A model generated the notes under the pieces. The model saw nothing but the letters and a program-made list of their open reading frames with translations. It ran no database searches and had not been told where the DNA came from. A stretch of 64,000 bases of DNA from Lachnospiraceae bacterium. GTDB lineage: Bacteria > Bacillota > Clostridia > Lachnospirales > Lachnospiraceae. A program made the translations under genes and the position numbers. Position 1 is the first letter of the stretch; every line of letters begins with the position of its first letter. The stretch spans positions 60,949-124,948 of the forward strand of contig SVDZ01000005.1 of the NCBI GenBank assembly GCA_015057625.1, written 5' to 3'. Below, one piece after another: positions 53,283 to 61,531 of this stretch.

Positions 53283-54374
53283 TTACGGCGTTCCCGCTCC
53301 TACATCCTGTACATAGTTTTCACATTTGATGTATTTACTTGGAAATTCGCTTCCTGTATACGTACCTGCTATTCGCTTATAAAACTGCACTACATATCTG
53401 TTGTCTCCTGTTGCGGAATCAACAGTGAGTGTACGTTTTTTCCATCCTTCTCGCCCTGTCGCACTTGATTCATCTGTAAGTATTCCTGAACCTGACGGGC
53501 CATACTTTGTAATGAAAGCCGGATTCATAGCAAACTTTGTATCATTCCAAAGGATATCAATAGTTCCGGCTCCGGAACCTTCAATTATAAGATTGTATCC
53601 ATCATAATCTGTAGAGCTAGCTTCCTGAAGTGTTCCATTCCATCCTGTCTCTACCGTTCTACCTTGTGAAATACTGATTATACTCGCAAGATTTGTTACG
53701 CCACTATTCATCTGAACACTATCCTGTGTAGGCGTTGCAGATACTCTTATAAATAGTTCCGGAACATCTAATGCAACTTCTGTAGCATCGAAACATATAT
53801 TATAGGTATCTCTGTATGAATTATCTCCCGCAAGGTTTTCTGAAGAATATGTGTAAGAAAACACTCCTACACCTTGCTGTGTACTGTTAAGACTATGCTG
53901 CGGATCTGATATAATTACCAGATTATCATTTATAACTTTTTGAACATAAAATGTCTTTGCCTCTCCGCCGTCTTTTGTTTGGACTGTAGTAACCGGATCA
54001 TATGTATCAGTTGCGGAATTATATTTTACAAGTTCTGCCGTAAAACTATATTCAATATTATTGTGAGCAGGAGCTGTCGGATCCAGCTGATCGTAGTTAC
54101 AAACTGTAATAGGACATATGAAGTTTCCTTCTGTAGTAGTTCTAAGATTTTTAACTGCTATATTAGTCGATGAAAAAACTTCCATATAGTTTGATGAAAA
54201 GGCGCTGTTACTTGAAGTTTGTGTAGACACAACTCGCTTTACATCCCCTGTTCCGTTGTATGCTGCATAAATAGCAAGTATGGATGAGAGAATTAGAATA
54301 GACAAAACCATCCAGACTGTAATAGGATATTTAATTAAAATTCTTAAAATCTTTTTCGAATGTCTTTTCATCAT
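53283..54374 (-). CDS. Single-pass membrane-anchored extracellular protein, unknown family (III)
   Basis: This is a 363-residue protein. A cytoplasmic basic N-terminus (KRHSKKILRILIK) is followed by one helix (residues about 17-37, VWMVLSILILSSILAIYAA) and an extracellular beta-rich domain with Ser/Thr/Asn-rich segments. AAGGAGG lies upstream of two in-frame ATGs (54374 and 54371); either may be used. It lies 50 bp upstream of the giant gene and 26 bp downstream of the next membrane protein gene, so it belongs to the same operon. There is no C-terminal anchor. No family is recognised. A role as an anchor or export partner of the giant protein is inference. Confidence 0.75.
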   Translation of the reverse strand: MMKRHSKKILRILIKYPITVWMVLSILILSSILAIYAAYNGTGDVKRVVSTQTSSNSAFSSNYMEVFSSTNIAVKNLRTTTEGNFICPITVCNYDQLDPTAPAHNNIEYSFTAELVKYNSATDTYDPVTTVQTKDGGEAKTFYVQKVINDNLVIISDPQHSLNSTQQGVGVFSYTYSSENLAGDNSYRDTYNICFDATEVALDVPELFIRVSATPTQDSVQMNSGVTNLASIISISQGRTVETGWNGTLQEASSTDYDGYNLIIEGSGAGTIDILWNDTKFAMNPAFITKYGPSGSGILTDESSATGREGWKKRTLTVDSATGDNRYVVQFYKRIAGTYTGSEFPSKYIKCENYVQDVGAGTP

Positions 54375-54400
54375 TCTCCCTCCTTTCATAGTAATTAGCC

Positions 54401-55186
54401 TTAATCTGTCGAAGTGCTATATTTAGAAGATATATAAATAATATCTGTTTCTTTATTGTTAAATGCGTAGTTCCAATAACCTGCGCTACTGTCTGTCATG
54501 TTATTCGCGCCCTGTGCCCAAGAGATCCTGATTGCAAAATAATCTCTCTCATCACTACCATCTTCATTTTCATTTAACTGTAACTGATTTCTCGCAATCG
54601 TATACAAAGGCTTTGCATACTGATTGACATCGTCATTTATCTCATCATAATTCTTACGACCTGCAGAAAGGTCACTCTCATCTCCGAGTATTCTTCCTGT
54701 TAAGCCATCATCCGGGTTGATATCCGTAAGTGTAACCTCACCACCTGTTGTCCCCCGTGCATCAGTAATAATACTGTACATTAACGGTGTTTCCTCGCCC
54801 TCTACTCTGGTATGGTCAATGTACTCTATCGTTCCATTTGCGTCTTCCTGTACTCTGTACAACCTATATGTAAATGGTATATTAGTTGTATGAGAAAGCT
54901 GAATATCGTATTCATTATATTTTCCGGGTTCAATGGAGAATACAATGTATTTATCCGTTCCGATTGATACATCAATATTTTCCAGGGAGATATACAACGC
55001 CGGATCATCTCCGCCTGATGCAAGGTTGATTGATGGAGGATCTTTAATTTTGGTGAAAGCCTCGATTCTGTCCCTAAGAACAAACCAGGCACTTACCGGA
55101 ATTGCCACAGTGCAAATCAATGCTATTATCAGCTGAATCTTCAAAGGGAGCGACAGCTTTTTAACATATTCAATTATCTTTTTCAT
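54401..55186 (-). CDS. Single-pass membrane-anchored extracellular protein, unknown family (II)
   Basis: This is a 261-residue protein. A basic amphipathic N-terminus (KKIIEYVKKLSLPLK) precedes one helix (residues about 18-37: IQLIIALICTVAIPVSAWFVL). A beta-rich extracellular domain follows, starting with INLASGGDDPALYISLENIDV and ending with YWNYAFNNKETDIIYISSKYS. The AWF just after the helix recurs in the neighbouring protein at 55245-56231 (AIAWFASN). The ATG at 55186 follows AGGAGG by 8 nt; a GTG 9 nt earlier is the alternative. No family is recognised. Confidence 0.75.
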   Translation of the reverse strand: MKKIIEYVKKLSLPLKIQLIIALICTVAIPVSAWFVLRDRIEAFTKIKDPPSINLASGGDDPALYISLENIDVSIGTDKYIVFSIEPGKYNEYDIQLSHTTNIPFTYRLYRVQEDANGTIEYIDHTRVEGEETPLMYSIITDARGTTGGEVTLTDINPDDGLTGRILGDESDLSAGRKNYDEINDDVNQYAKPLYTIARNQLQLNENEDGSDERDYFAIRISWAQGANNMTDSSAGYWNYAFNNKETDIIYISSKYSTSTD

Positions 55187-55244
55187 AGCTGCCACCTCCT
55201 TCTATACTTTTTCTGTTACTCTCCACTTATCACATCTGTTTTGA

Positions 55245-56231
55245 TTACTCTCCCGTTTCAACTTTCATAGAAAGTAAAACATATGATGCGTTGTTTCCGA
55301 TTTCAAGATCCGCGTTATCATATTTCATATTGTAACGATTAAAAATTGAGTTTGAATACGCGGTTGACAACGAAGTTAAATCTGATGCAACTTGAGATAC
55401 ACTATCATTGCAATCTTTAAAAAATCCGTTCTTATTGTTTGCAATGTACTGTATTACCGCAGAACGCTCTGTAGGCGCGTATATTATTTCTGAATTGTTA
55501 TTGCTTATAAGATTACTTAAAAACTTAGGCCATACCCAGTATATTGTTGTGTATGTTTCACCGTTCCTTGTATAAGTCTGATTTGTAAGAACTCGTCTCA
55601 TTGACTCATCATTGCCAATAAGTCCTGTATATTTATGTGTATCAGGGTCTTGCCCTGTAAAAAGCATAATATGTGAATTGACATATTCTTTAACTGCACT
55701 GCCATTTATTTCATTTATTACAGTTTCAGTTTCTCCATTTCCGATTGGTGTTACAGACTGAAGATATACTTTGATATCAAAAACACAGTCCACTGTTATT
55801 GAGTTATCAATATTGGGATTTACTCTGAATTCCAGTTTGCCACTATCTCCGGGTTCAATTCCGGGTTCATCCTCTCCCTCTTCTATTGCTGAAGCGTGGT
55901 TATCAAAATTGTAACCTGCGCTGATTTTCCATTCCATACCTCCGGTATTAAGACTGTTATAGATACTGTTGTATGTTCCGCTACCGCTTCGCGTCTGAAT
56001 AGTATATGGCATATCCTGAACAGAAGCTCCCATACCTGTACCGGTAACTGATCTATTACTTGCAAACCATGCTATTGCGCTAAAAATCAGAATAATAAAT
56101 AAGAACACGAGAAGGATTCCCGTTTTGACAAGACTAATAGAGGATGAAGCCAGCTTTTTTTCGCTTTCGTCAGCACCCTCTTTATAAGATTTATATAGAT
56201 TTCCTAGTTTTTCCCAAATTTTTCCATTCAT
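55245..56231 (-). CDS. Single-pass membrane-anchored extracellular protein, unknown family (I)
   Basis: This is a 328-residue protein. A cytoplasmic segment of about 35 residues is rich in Lys and Glu (SYKEGADESEKK), then comes one helix (about 37-57, VKTGILLVFLFIILIFSA) and IAWFASNRSVTGTGMGASV. The extracellular domain has beta-type sequence and acidic/Gly-Pro stretches (EEGEDEPGIEPGDSGKLEFRV). AGAGGTG precedes the ATG at 56231, with an in-frame GTG 9 nt earlier. It opens the operon for the giant protein, behind the promoter at 56311-56339. AWF after a helix vaguely recalls the AYF end of SipW-type signal peptides, but no TasA domain is seen. Confidence 0.75.
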   Translation of the reverse strand: MNGKIWEKLGNLYKSYKEGADESEKKLASSSISLVKTGILLVFLFIILIFSAIAWFASNRSVTGTGMGASVQDMPYTIQTRSGSGTYNSIYNSLNTGGMEWKISAGYNFDNHASAIEEGEDEPGIEPGDSGKLEFRVNPNIDNSITVDCVFDIKVYLQSVTPIGNGETETVINEINGSAVKEYVNSHIMLFTGQDPDTHKYTGLIGNDESMRRVLTNQTYTRNGETYTTIYWVWPKFLSNLISNNNSEIIYAPTERSAVIQYIANNKNGFFKDCNDSVSQVASDLTSLSTAYSNSIFNRYNMKYDNADLEIGNNASYVLLSMKVETGE

Positions 56232-56310
56232 TCTCATCACCTCTTATCCACCGTTGTTCTCATTTTCCTGTCTGATCTATGCTAATAAAAGGCATAATAT
56301 CCCTATTAGT

Positions 56311-56339
56311 ATTATATACCAATTTGATGTCAATTACAA
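56311..56339 (-). promoter_or_regulatory. Promoter of the giant surface protein operon
   Basis: On the minus strand TTGTAA (56334-56339) is separated by 17 bp from a perfect TATAAT (56311-56316). The likely start is near 56304, about 73 nt before the ATG at 56231. A 7-bp inverted repeat (GTTGTAT at 56400-56406 and ATACAAC at 56418-56424) lies 60 bp further upstream and could bind a regulator. The 261-bp gap between the two operons holds nothing else I can support. Confidence 0.75.
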
Positions 56340-56492
56340 TTTTAGTTCGTTGCTTCTAATGAGTAAAAATGTTTTAATTTTACTTAATTTTACTTAATGG
56401 TTGTATTTACTGTAATTATACAACATTAGAATTACCATAAAATGACAATGACGTTACTTGGAGCTTTTGGTAGCCTATTTTTCTCAAAACTA

Positions 56493-58052
56493 TCATCTTA
56501 TCTTTTTCATTTTCTTCTGATTGTTCAGTAATCTTGAATTTCCTTGTTTTAACTTTTTATTTACTCGATCTATTGCCTCATTGTATTTCTCAATTTCATC
56601 TTCATTTTGGTTTTGGCTTTCTACAATTCGTGTCACTCGCTCTATAAGATTGCAATTGTAAGGCTGTTCTTCTATTAGTTTTATCGCCGCATCTACGCTG
56701 TATTCTTCTGTTTCTATTGTCTGCTCAAATTTTTGGAGCTCTCCTATGTAAGTCTTTTCCTCTCTTTTTTTAAACAATTCTTCTTTTGAAGTGCACACTC
56801 TGCACACCACAAAAAGTACCGCAAACGCTACTGCCATAATTATTGTTATTATTTCAGCAGCCTCTGTTCTCTTGTCGTCCACAGTTTCTTTCTTGCAATT
56901 CATAGCCACCAAGAATACCAACAGAATATCTATTGCAAGAAATCTTAAATCATAATCCATCAAACTGTGAAGCATTATATACAGCGCCGCACCGGTCACC
57001 GACGTTGCATTTTTGATATAATTTCTGACCACAATAGCAAACAATAACAAAGATGCCACCAAAGCAATTACACCTGCATCTACTCCTATTTGAACAAAGC
57101 TGTTATGGATTACTGCCGCCTTATATTGTGCCGACTGATAGAATGGATATACCTCACTCCACCTTCCGGGACCGATTCCAAATAAAGGAAATTTAGCAAT
57201 CACCTTTAATCCGTCCTCACTCTGAATCAATCTCTCAATAAATGTGTACTTTGCCTGTTCGAACCTTGATGTCAAAACATATATGCCACCTAATACTACT
57301 CCAATTACGCCCAATATTCTTACTGCAATCATTATTGAATTTTCATTTGCATTTTGATTTTTTCTATGATTGCTATTTTTATTGTTTTTACTTTTTCCAT
57401 TATCGTTTCTACTATTTTCCTCACTCTCTGATTTTTTGCCACGGAGCACACTAATCAAACCATTCATTGCACAATATATTGCGAACATCCCCATCGCGCC
57501 AACCGACTTTGTCAGTAATAACGCGATTATATTCACAACGGACATATATTTCAAACTTTTCTTTTGAGCACCCATGCACAAAATGGCAAACACTCCAAAC
57601 CACGCGCCTGCTGCATTTGCATATTGAAACGTGAACTGCAATCTGTTTTGGTTCATCATTCCGAATTTTTCATTTCCAAGTAAAAAAATGATAATTCCCA
57701 AAAACGCACTAAATGTTCCAATCACGCAGAATACATCAAGATACTTTTCTTTTTTCACTTCTTCCACGCATAAAAAATATATTCCAAAGCACAAACAAAC
57801 CAAAGGCAGAAACGCATTGGAAAACTCTACAAAAGATATCCCATGTGCTATCATTGAGACAATATAAATGGCAGCAATTACAGCCAATAGCCATATTTCT
57901 TTACATTGACACATATCTTTACAACAAGATGCTTTTTTATTATTAAATGCAATAGCCAATGCCACCACAACTCCACACACCATATAGGATGTGCAGAAAA
58001 AACCGCCCTGTGCCATGATTGATAATATGAATATTAGTATAATTACTGCCAT
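56493..58052 (-). CDS. O-antigen ligase/PglL family membrane glycosyltransferase
   Basis: This 519-residue polytopic protein has about ten helices and a Wzy_C/O-antigen ligase signature near residues 275-380: FGIGPGRWSEVYP, AAVIHNSFVQIGVDAGV and LHSLMDYDLRF. The hydrophilic loop near residues 205-240 is unusually rich in Asn, Lys and Ser and is variable. The cytoplasmic C-terminus (about 405-519) is charged and helical. Members either ligate polysaccharide to lipid or, as PglL, move glycans from a lipid onto protein Ser/Thr. With surface proteins on both sides and no lipid A in Gram-positives, protein or wall glycosylation is the more likely job, but ligase versus polymerase is not settled. 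Confidence 0.82.
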   Translation of the reverse strand: MAVIILIFILSIMAQGGFFCTSYMVCGVVVALAIAFNNKKASCCKDMCQCKEIWLLAVIAAIYIVSMIAHGISFVEFSNAFLPLVCLCFGIYFLCVEEVKKEKYLDVFCVIGTFSAFLGIIIFLLGNEKFGMMNQNRLQFTFQYANAAGAWFGVFAILCMGAQKKSLKYMSVVNIIALLLTKSVGAMGMFAIYCAMNGLISVLRGKKSESEENSRNDNGKSKNNKNSNHRKNQNANENSIMIAVRILGVIGVVLGGIYVLTSRFEQAKYTFIERLIQSEDGLKVIAKFPLFGIGPGRWSEVYPFYQSAQYKAAVIHNSFVQIGVDAGVIALVASLLLFAIVVRNYIKNATSVTGAALYIMLHSLMDYDLRFLAIDILLVFLVAMNCKKETVDDKRTEAAEIITIIMAVAFAVLFVVCRVCTSKEELFKKREEKTYIGELQKFEQTIETEEYSVDAAIKLIEEQPYNCNLIERVTRIVESQNQNEDEIEKYNEAIDRVNKKLKQGNSRLLNNQKKMKKIR

Positions 58053-58101
58053 TTTTTCACCTGTTTTTTATTAGTCGATAGTTTTTCTAAAAGTTTTTAG
58101 C

Positions 58102-60564
58102 CTATTTTACCGTAACTTTCTTCACTTTACTCCACTTCTTTGAAAGCACTTTTTCTTTTCCATTCATAACATATGCTTTTACTCTGAAGTAGTATTTCTT
58201 TTTGGATTTCAGTTTTTTAATTGTAACTGTAGTATTTTGAATATATTTGTTTTTATATTTTTTGAACTTCGAATCAGTACCATACTGAATCAAATATCCT
58301 TTTACCTTTTTAACCTTCTTAATAGTGAGTTTTACTTTTTTCTTTCCGGCTGTCAATTTGCTGATTTTTGTGTTTGCCGGAGCCTTAACTGCCTTTTTGA
58401 TTTCTTTTGCTGCAGTTGTAGTTTCTTTCACTGAGGTTGTAGTTTCTTTTACTACAGTTGTAGTTTCTTTCTCTGAAGTTGTAGTTTCTTCTTCGCTACC
58501 TCCTAAATTAACCTCTCCAAAGCAGAAATCTGTACAAACAATAGTTGTTGCATACGCTGAATCCTCATCGTATGGAACTATATTTCCCTCTATTAACTGA
58601 TATATTTCCTCTTCACCTACTCTATCACCAAACTCGCCACCAAAAGCAATATTCAATCGTGATGCATCTCTGCCCAGTCTGACTATTTTTTCATATTTGT
58701 ACTCTTTTCCTGTTTCCAAGTGAATCCAATCTCCAAAGCATGTTTTTCCTTTACTGTTAGTAAGAGACACGAATACCCATTTGTCTATATCTTTTGATTT
58801 CATAGTAAATTTGATCACATAATCTTTACCTTTTTTAGCTTCTATATTATCATCTCTAACTTGAGCGCCCCATACGCCGCCCCAGCCAATCATATCCATT
58901 TTCGCAACAAAGCTATTACCTGTCTGTGATGTAAGTTCACCGATAGCACCTTCATACCATCCCGCATTTTGTCCAAAGTACGAGGTCCACTGTGCCTTGT
59001 AGTTAGGATATTCAATTTTTTTACCGTCAGGATTTATTATCTGCCAATCCGGTTCAAACTTTTGTTTTGCTCTGTCGCATCTATTTCCACCAGGAATTGC
59101 GTCCCTTGAAATGTAAGCATTCTCACTTGTTATTTTGTATATTCCCCATTTGTCACCAAATTCTACTGGAATAACACCATCATTAAGCTCTCCGTTACAA
59201 TTTTTATACTTGTATTCATCATAATAACGTGCATAACTTGCATTAGTTAAATATCCGTTTCCATTTTCGATTGTGAGCAATGTGTTGCCATCAGTACCAA
59301 TATAACTAGTATTTCCAAATCCATCTGTAGCCAAAATCATTGGGTTTCCCATAGTTATTGTTTCATAATTATCTATAGATTTAATTTTATTTAAATTTCC
59401 ATCTAACAGCAAATACTCACCGTCTTCCATAACTATAAAGTTATCTGTTCCGTCAAGGAAACGAATATATTCGTAAGACGCAACAAATTCACCTTCATAA
59501 TTATATAAATCATTACAATAGTAATCTATAAAATAATTTCCAACCGGCTCTAACCACATCTCTTCAGCATCATTTTCAAATTGAGCTATTACTTCTCCCT
59601 CATTGTCAATAATCATATATGAGCAATTTACTTCATCATCTTCTTCGAAATCGCCTTCGTATTTTGTTGCTAGGAACAAATTATCTTTAAGGTATATCAA
59701 ATCATCGTAATATTCCATTTCTACTGTAGTCTTTTTACTTATGTCTAATAATCTTATATTCTCACCATCTTCGACATATAGATAGTTATTACCTAAATAA
59801 ATAGCTCTGTCACCGGGATCAATCTGCCATATCAAATTATAATCTCTGTTTAATATGTATTCATTATCTGCCAGATAGTAATCTGCTTGTGGCTTTCCTA
59901 GTTCTCTAACATAATCCCACTCAGTAAACACCTGTTTTACTGTATTCCCTTCAATCTTGTAGTATGTATAATCAGAAAATTCTTCGTTTTCTTCTTCCCA
60001 ATACTCAACCACTTCAATCAAGTCATCAGTAAGCATGTACGCATATCTCTCTTTGCCGTTTACATTATTATTCACCTCTAAAACTTGTTTAAGTCCTGTT
60101 GAATCCGAGATATAAAAAGCTACTTTATCTTGACTTTCTGCTGTATACACATTTCCATAACTCTTATAGATATAATCAAAACGTTCTGAAAATGGAATTA
60201 GCACTTGTCCCTTTGTATCCATCAATCCTACAAAAGGTTGCTCATAATCATAAATATAAAAATAATGACCATCGTCACTTACCGAAATGCTGTCATATTT
60301 ACAATCAACGATTTCCTCTCCTTTAAGATTGATAACTCCATAATTACCGTCATCATCTCTGACCCATGAAGCGCCATCATAAAATCCGTATACATAGTCG
60401 TATACCAATGTTGGCTCCACTAAAACTTCAAACCCTTTTTCAACTGCTGCACCAATATTTTCATTTGCCCATAATGGTGTTACTCCCGCAAACAGAGTAA
60501 CTGCACAAAGAGTTGCAATCCCTTTTTTAATTTTGTTTTTTATTTTTCCACTAAAAATACTCAT
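58102..60564 (-). CDS. Secreted WG-repeat protein with CBM-like and Fn3-like domains
   Basis: This is an 820-residue secreted protein. A signal peptide (ATLCAVTLFAGVTPLWA) is followed by WG repeats in about residues 50-500 (DDGNYGVINLKGEEIVDCKYD and PFVGLMDTKGQVLIPF are the clearest). A carbohydrate-binding-module-like beta-sandwich lies near 520-690 (NAGWYEGAIGELTSQ, WVFVSLTNSKGKTC). A TTT-E/K linker spans about 697-725. The C-terminus is a lysine-rich Fn3-like domain (KGYLIQYGTDSKFKK, KKYYFRVKAYVMNGKEK). This combination is common in Lachnospiraceae surface proteins. AGGAGGG precedes the ATG. It lies between the coiled-coil gene and the ligase-family gene, and may display a glycan-binding module on the cell surface. 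Confidence 0.82.
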   Translation of the reverse strand: MSIFSGKIKNKIKKGIATLCAVTLFAGVTPLWANENIGAAVEKGFEVLVEPTLVYDYVYGFYDGASWVRDDDGNYGVINLKGEEIVDCKYDSISVSDDGHYFYIYDYEQPFVGLMDTKGQVLIPFSERFDYIYKSYGNVYTAESQDKVAFYISDSTGLKQVLEVNNNVNGKERYAYMLTDDLIEVVEYWEEENEEFSDYTYYKIEGNTVKQVFTEWDYVRELGKPQADYYLADNEYILNRDYNLIWQIDPGDRAIYLGNNYLYVEDGENIRLLDISKKTTVEMEYYDDLIYLKDNLFLATKYEGDFEEDDEVNCSYMIIDNEGEVIAQFENDAEEMWLEPVGNYFIDYYCNDLYNYEGEFVASYEYIRFLDGTDNFIVMEDGEYLLLDGNLNKIKSIDNYETITMGNPMILATDGFGNTSYIGTDGNTLLTIENGNGYLTNASYARYYDEYKYKNCNGELNDGVIPVEFGDKWGIYKITSENAYISRDAIPGGNRCDRAKQKFEPDWQIINPDGKKIEYPNYKAQWTSYFGQNAGWYEGAIGELTSQTGNSFVAKMDMIGWGGVWGAQVRDDNIEAKKGKDYVIKFTMKSKDIDKWVFVSLTNSKGKTCFGDWIHLETGKEYKYEKIVRLGRDASRLNIAFGGEFGDRVGEEEIYQLIEGNIVPYDEDSAYATTIVCTDFCFGEVNLGGSEEETTTSEKETTTVVKETTTSVKETTTAAKEIKKAVKAPANTKISKLTAGKKKVKLTIKKVKKVKGYLIQYGTDSKFKKYKNKYIQNTTVTIKKLKSKKKYYFRVKAYVMNGKEKVLSKKWSKVKKVTVK

Positions 60565-60589
60565 GTATTTTCCCTCCTATCAAATAGTT

Positions 60590-61342
60590 TTACATTTTAA
60601 CAATCTCATCCAACTTATCATATAAGTCATTTTCATTTTTTAGTTCTTCATTGATACTCAAATAAATATCTGTCTTGATATCACGACATTTCTGATCAAG
60701 TCTATTTAATTGGGCAATTAAATCTGTAGTTTCTTTCGGCGAACCGATTGAAAACAACCCCATCGCCTGACTCCATGGTATTCCGTCACTGTTTTTGTCA
60801 ACAGTTTTCAATCTCTCAAACTCTTCCTCTTCGGTTATTCTCTTAATAGGATTGCCGTCCTCCAACTGATCAATGAAATCAAGGATATCATCCTTCATTT
60901 CAACTAAATCTTTTTCTGTAACGTCTTTTCCCATAGCTCCAAGCACTTTTTTATTAATCATGCCTCCAAGAGGTGTTTTGCTAGACAATGTAGATTTTGA
61001 AGCTGATGCTCTAATCACATCCTCATATGTCTTTGTTATCTTTTGAACCTTGCTGCTCAGCACACCAGCAATTGATATATTTTTATTTATCGCTTCAACC
61101 TTTTGTCTTGATTTCAAAATATCTGCTTCAACTGCCTCAAGAGCCCCCCTCTTTTCCGGATTGCTTTCTTTGCATTCTGCAACTATTCTCTCAATTTCCT
61201 GTTTTTTTACCATTATTGGATTCACATCTTTTTCATCAACTGCGTTTGAATTATCTTTTTGAAGTTGCGAAAATCTGCTTTCTGTTTTCTTTTCTCCCGC
61301 GTTGTCAATTCCGCTCAAAGCTCGTAATCTTGAATTTGCCAT
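60590..61342 (-). CDS. Coiled-coil protein of unknown function
   Basis: This 250-residue protein without signal peptide or membrane helix is highly charged and mostly helical. A predicted coiled coil covers about residues 45-115 (KKQEIERIVAECKESNPEK, EADILKSRQKVEAINKN), and a second helical part covers 120-250 with the acidic stretch DILDFIDQLEDGNP and KDVTEKDLVEM. GAGGGGG precedes the ATG. The 189-bp gap upstream holds only the hairpin at 61475-61497. No family is recognised. It leads the WG-repeat and ligase genes and is probably cytoplasmic. Confidence 0.65.
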   Translation of the reverse strand: MANSRLRALSGIDNAGEKKTESRFSQLQKDNSNAVDEKDVNPIMVKKQEIERIVAECKESNPEKRGALEAVEADILKSRQKVEAINKNISIAGVLSSKVQKITKTYEDVIRASASKSTLSSKTPLGGMINKKVLGAMGKDVTEKDLVEMKDDILDFIDQLEDGNPIKRITEEEEFERLKTVDKNSDGIPWSQAMGLFSIGSPKETTDLIAQLNRLDQKCRDIKTDIYLSINEELKNENDLYDKLDEIVKM

Positions 61343-61474
61343 AATGCCCCCTCGATTTCAATTAATATTTTTTATTTTTTCTTAATATATTAGGTGATTG
61401 CTCAATCAATCGCTCCTTCGATTTTATCATATTTATTAATGTATTCATATTCATTTTTACATAAAAGTGGCTAC

Positions 61475-61497
61475 CACAAGTGCTTTTTGCACTTGTG
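61475..61497. terminator. 9-bp hairpin downstream of the large surface protein gene
   Basis: Arms CACAAGTGC and GCACTTGTG enclose a 5-nt T loop, 35 bp past the stop of the partial gene. On the minus strand the sequence after it is GTAGCCACTTTTATG, so the T-run is short. A weak terminator is likely. Confidence 0.6.
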
Positions 61498-61531
61498 ATA
61501 ACCGCTTACCGTACTTATTCTCTTTATTTTA

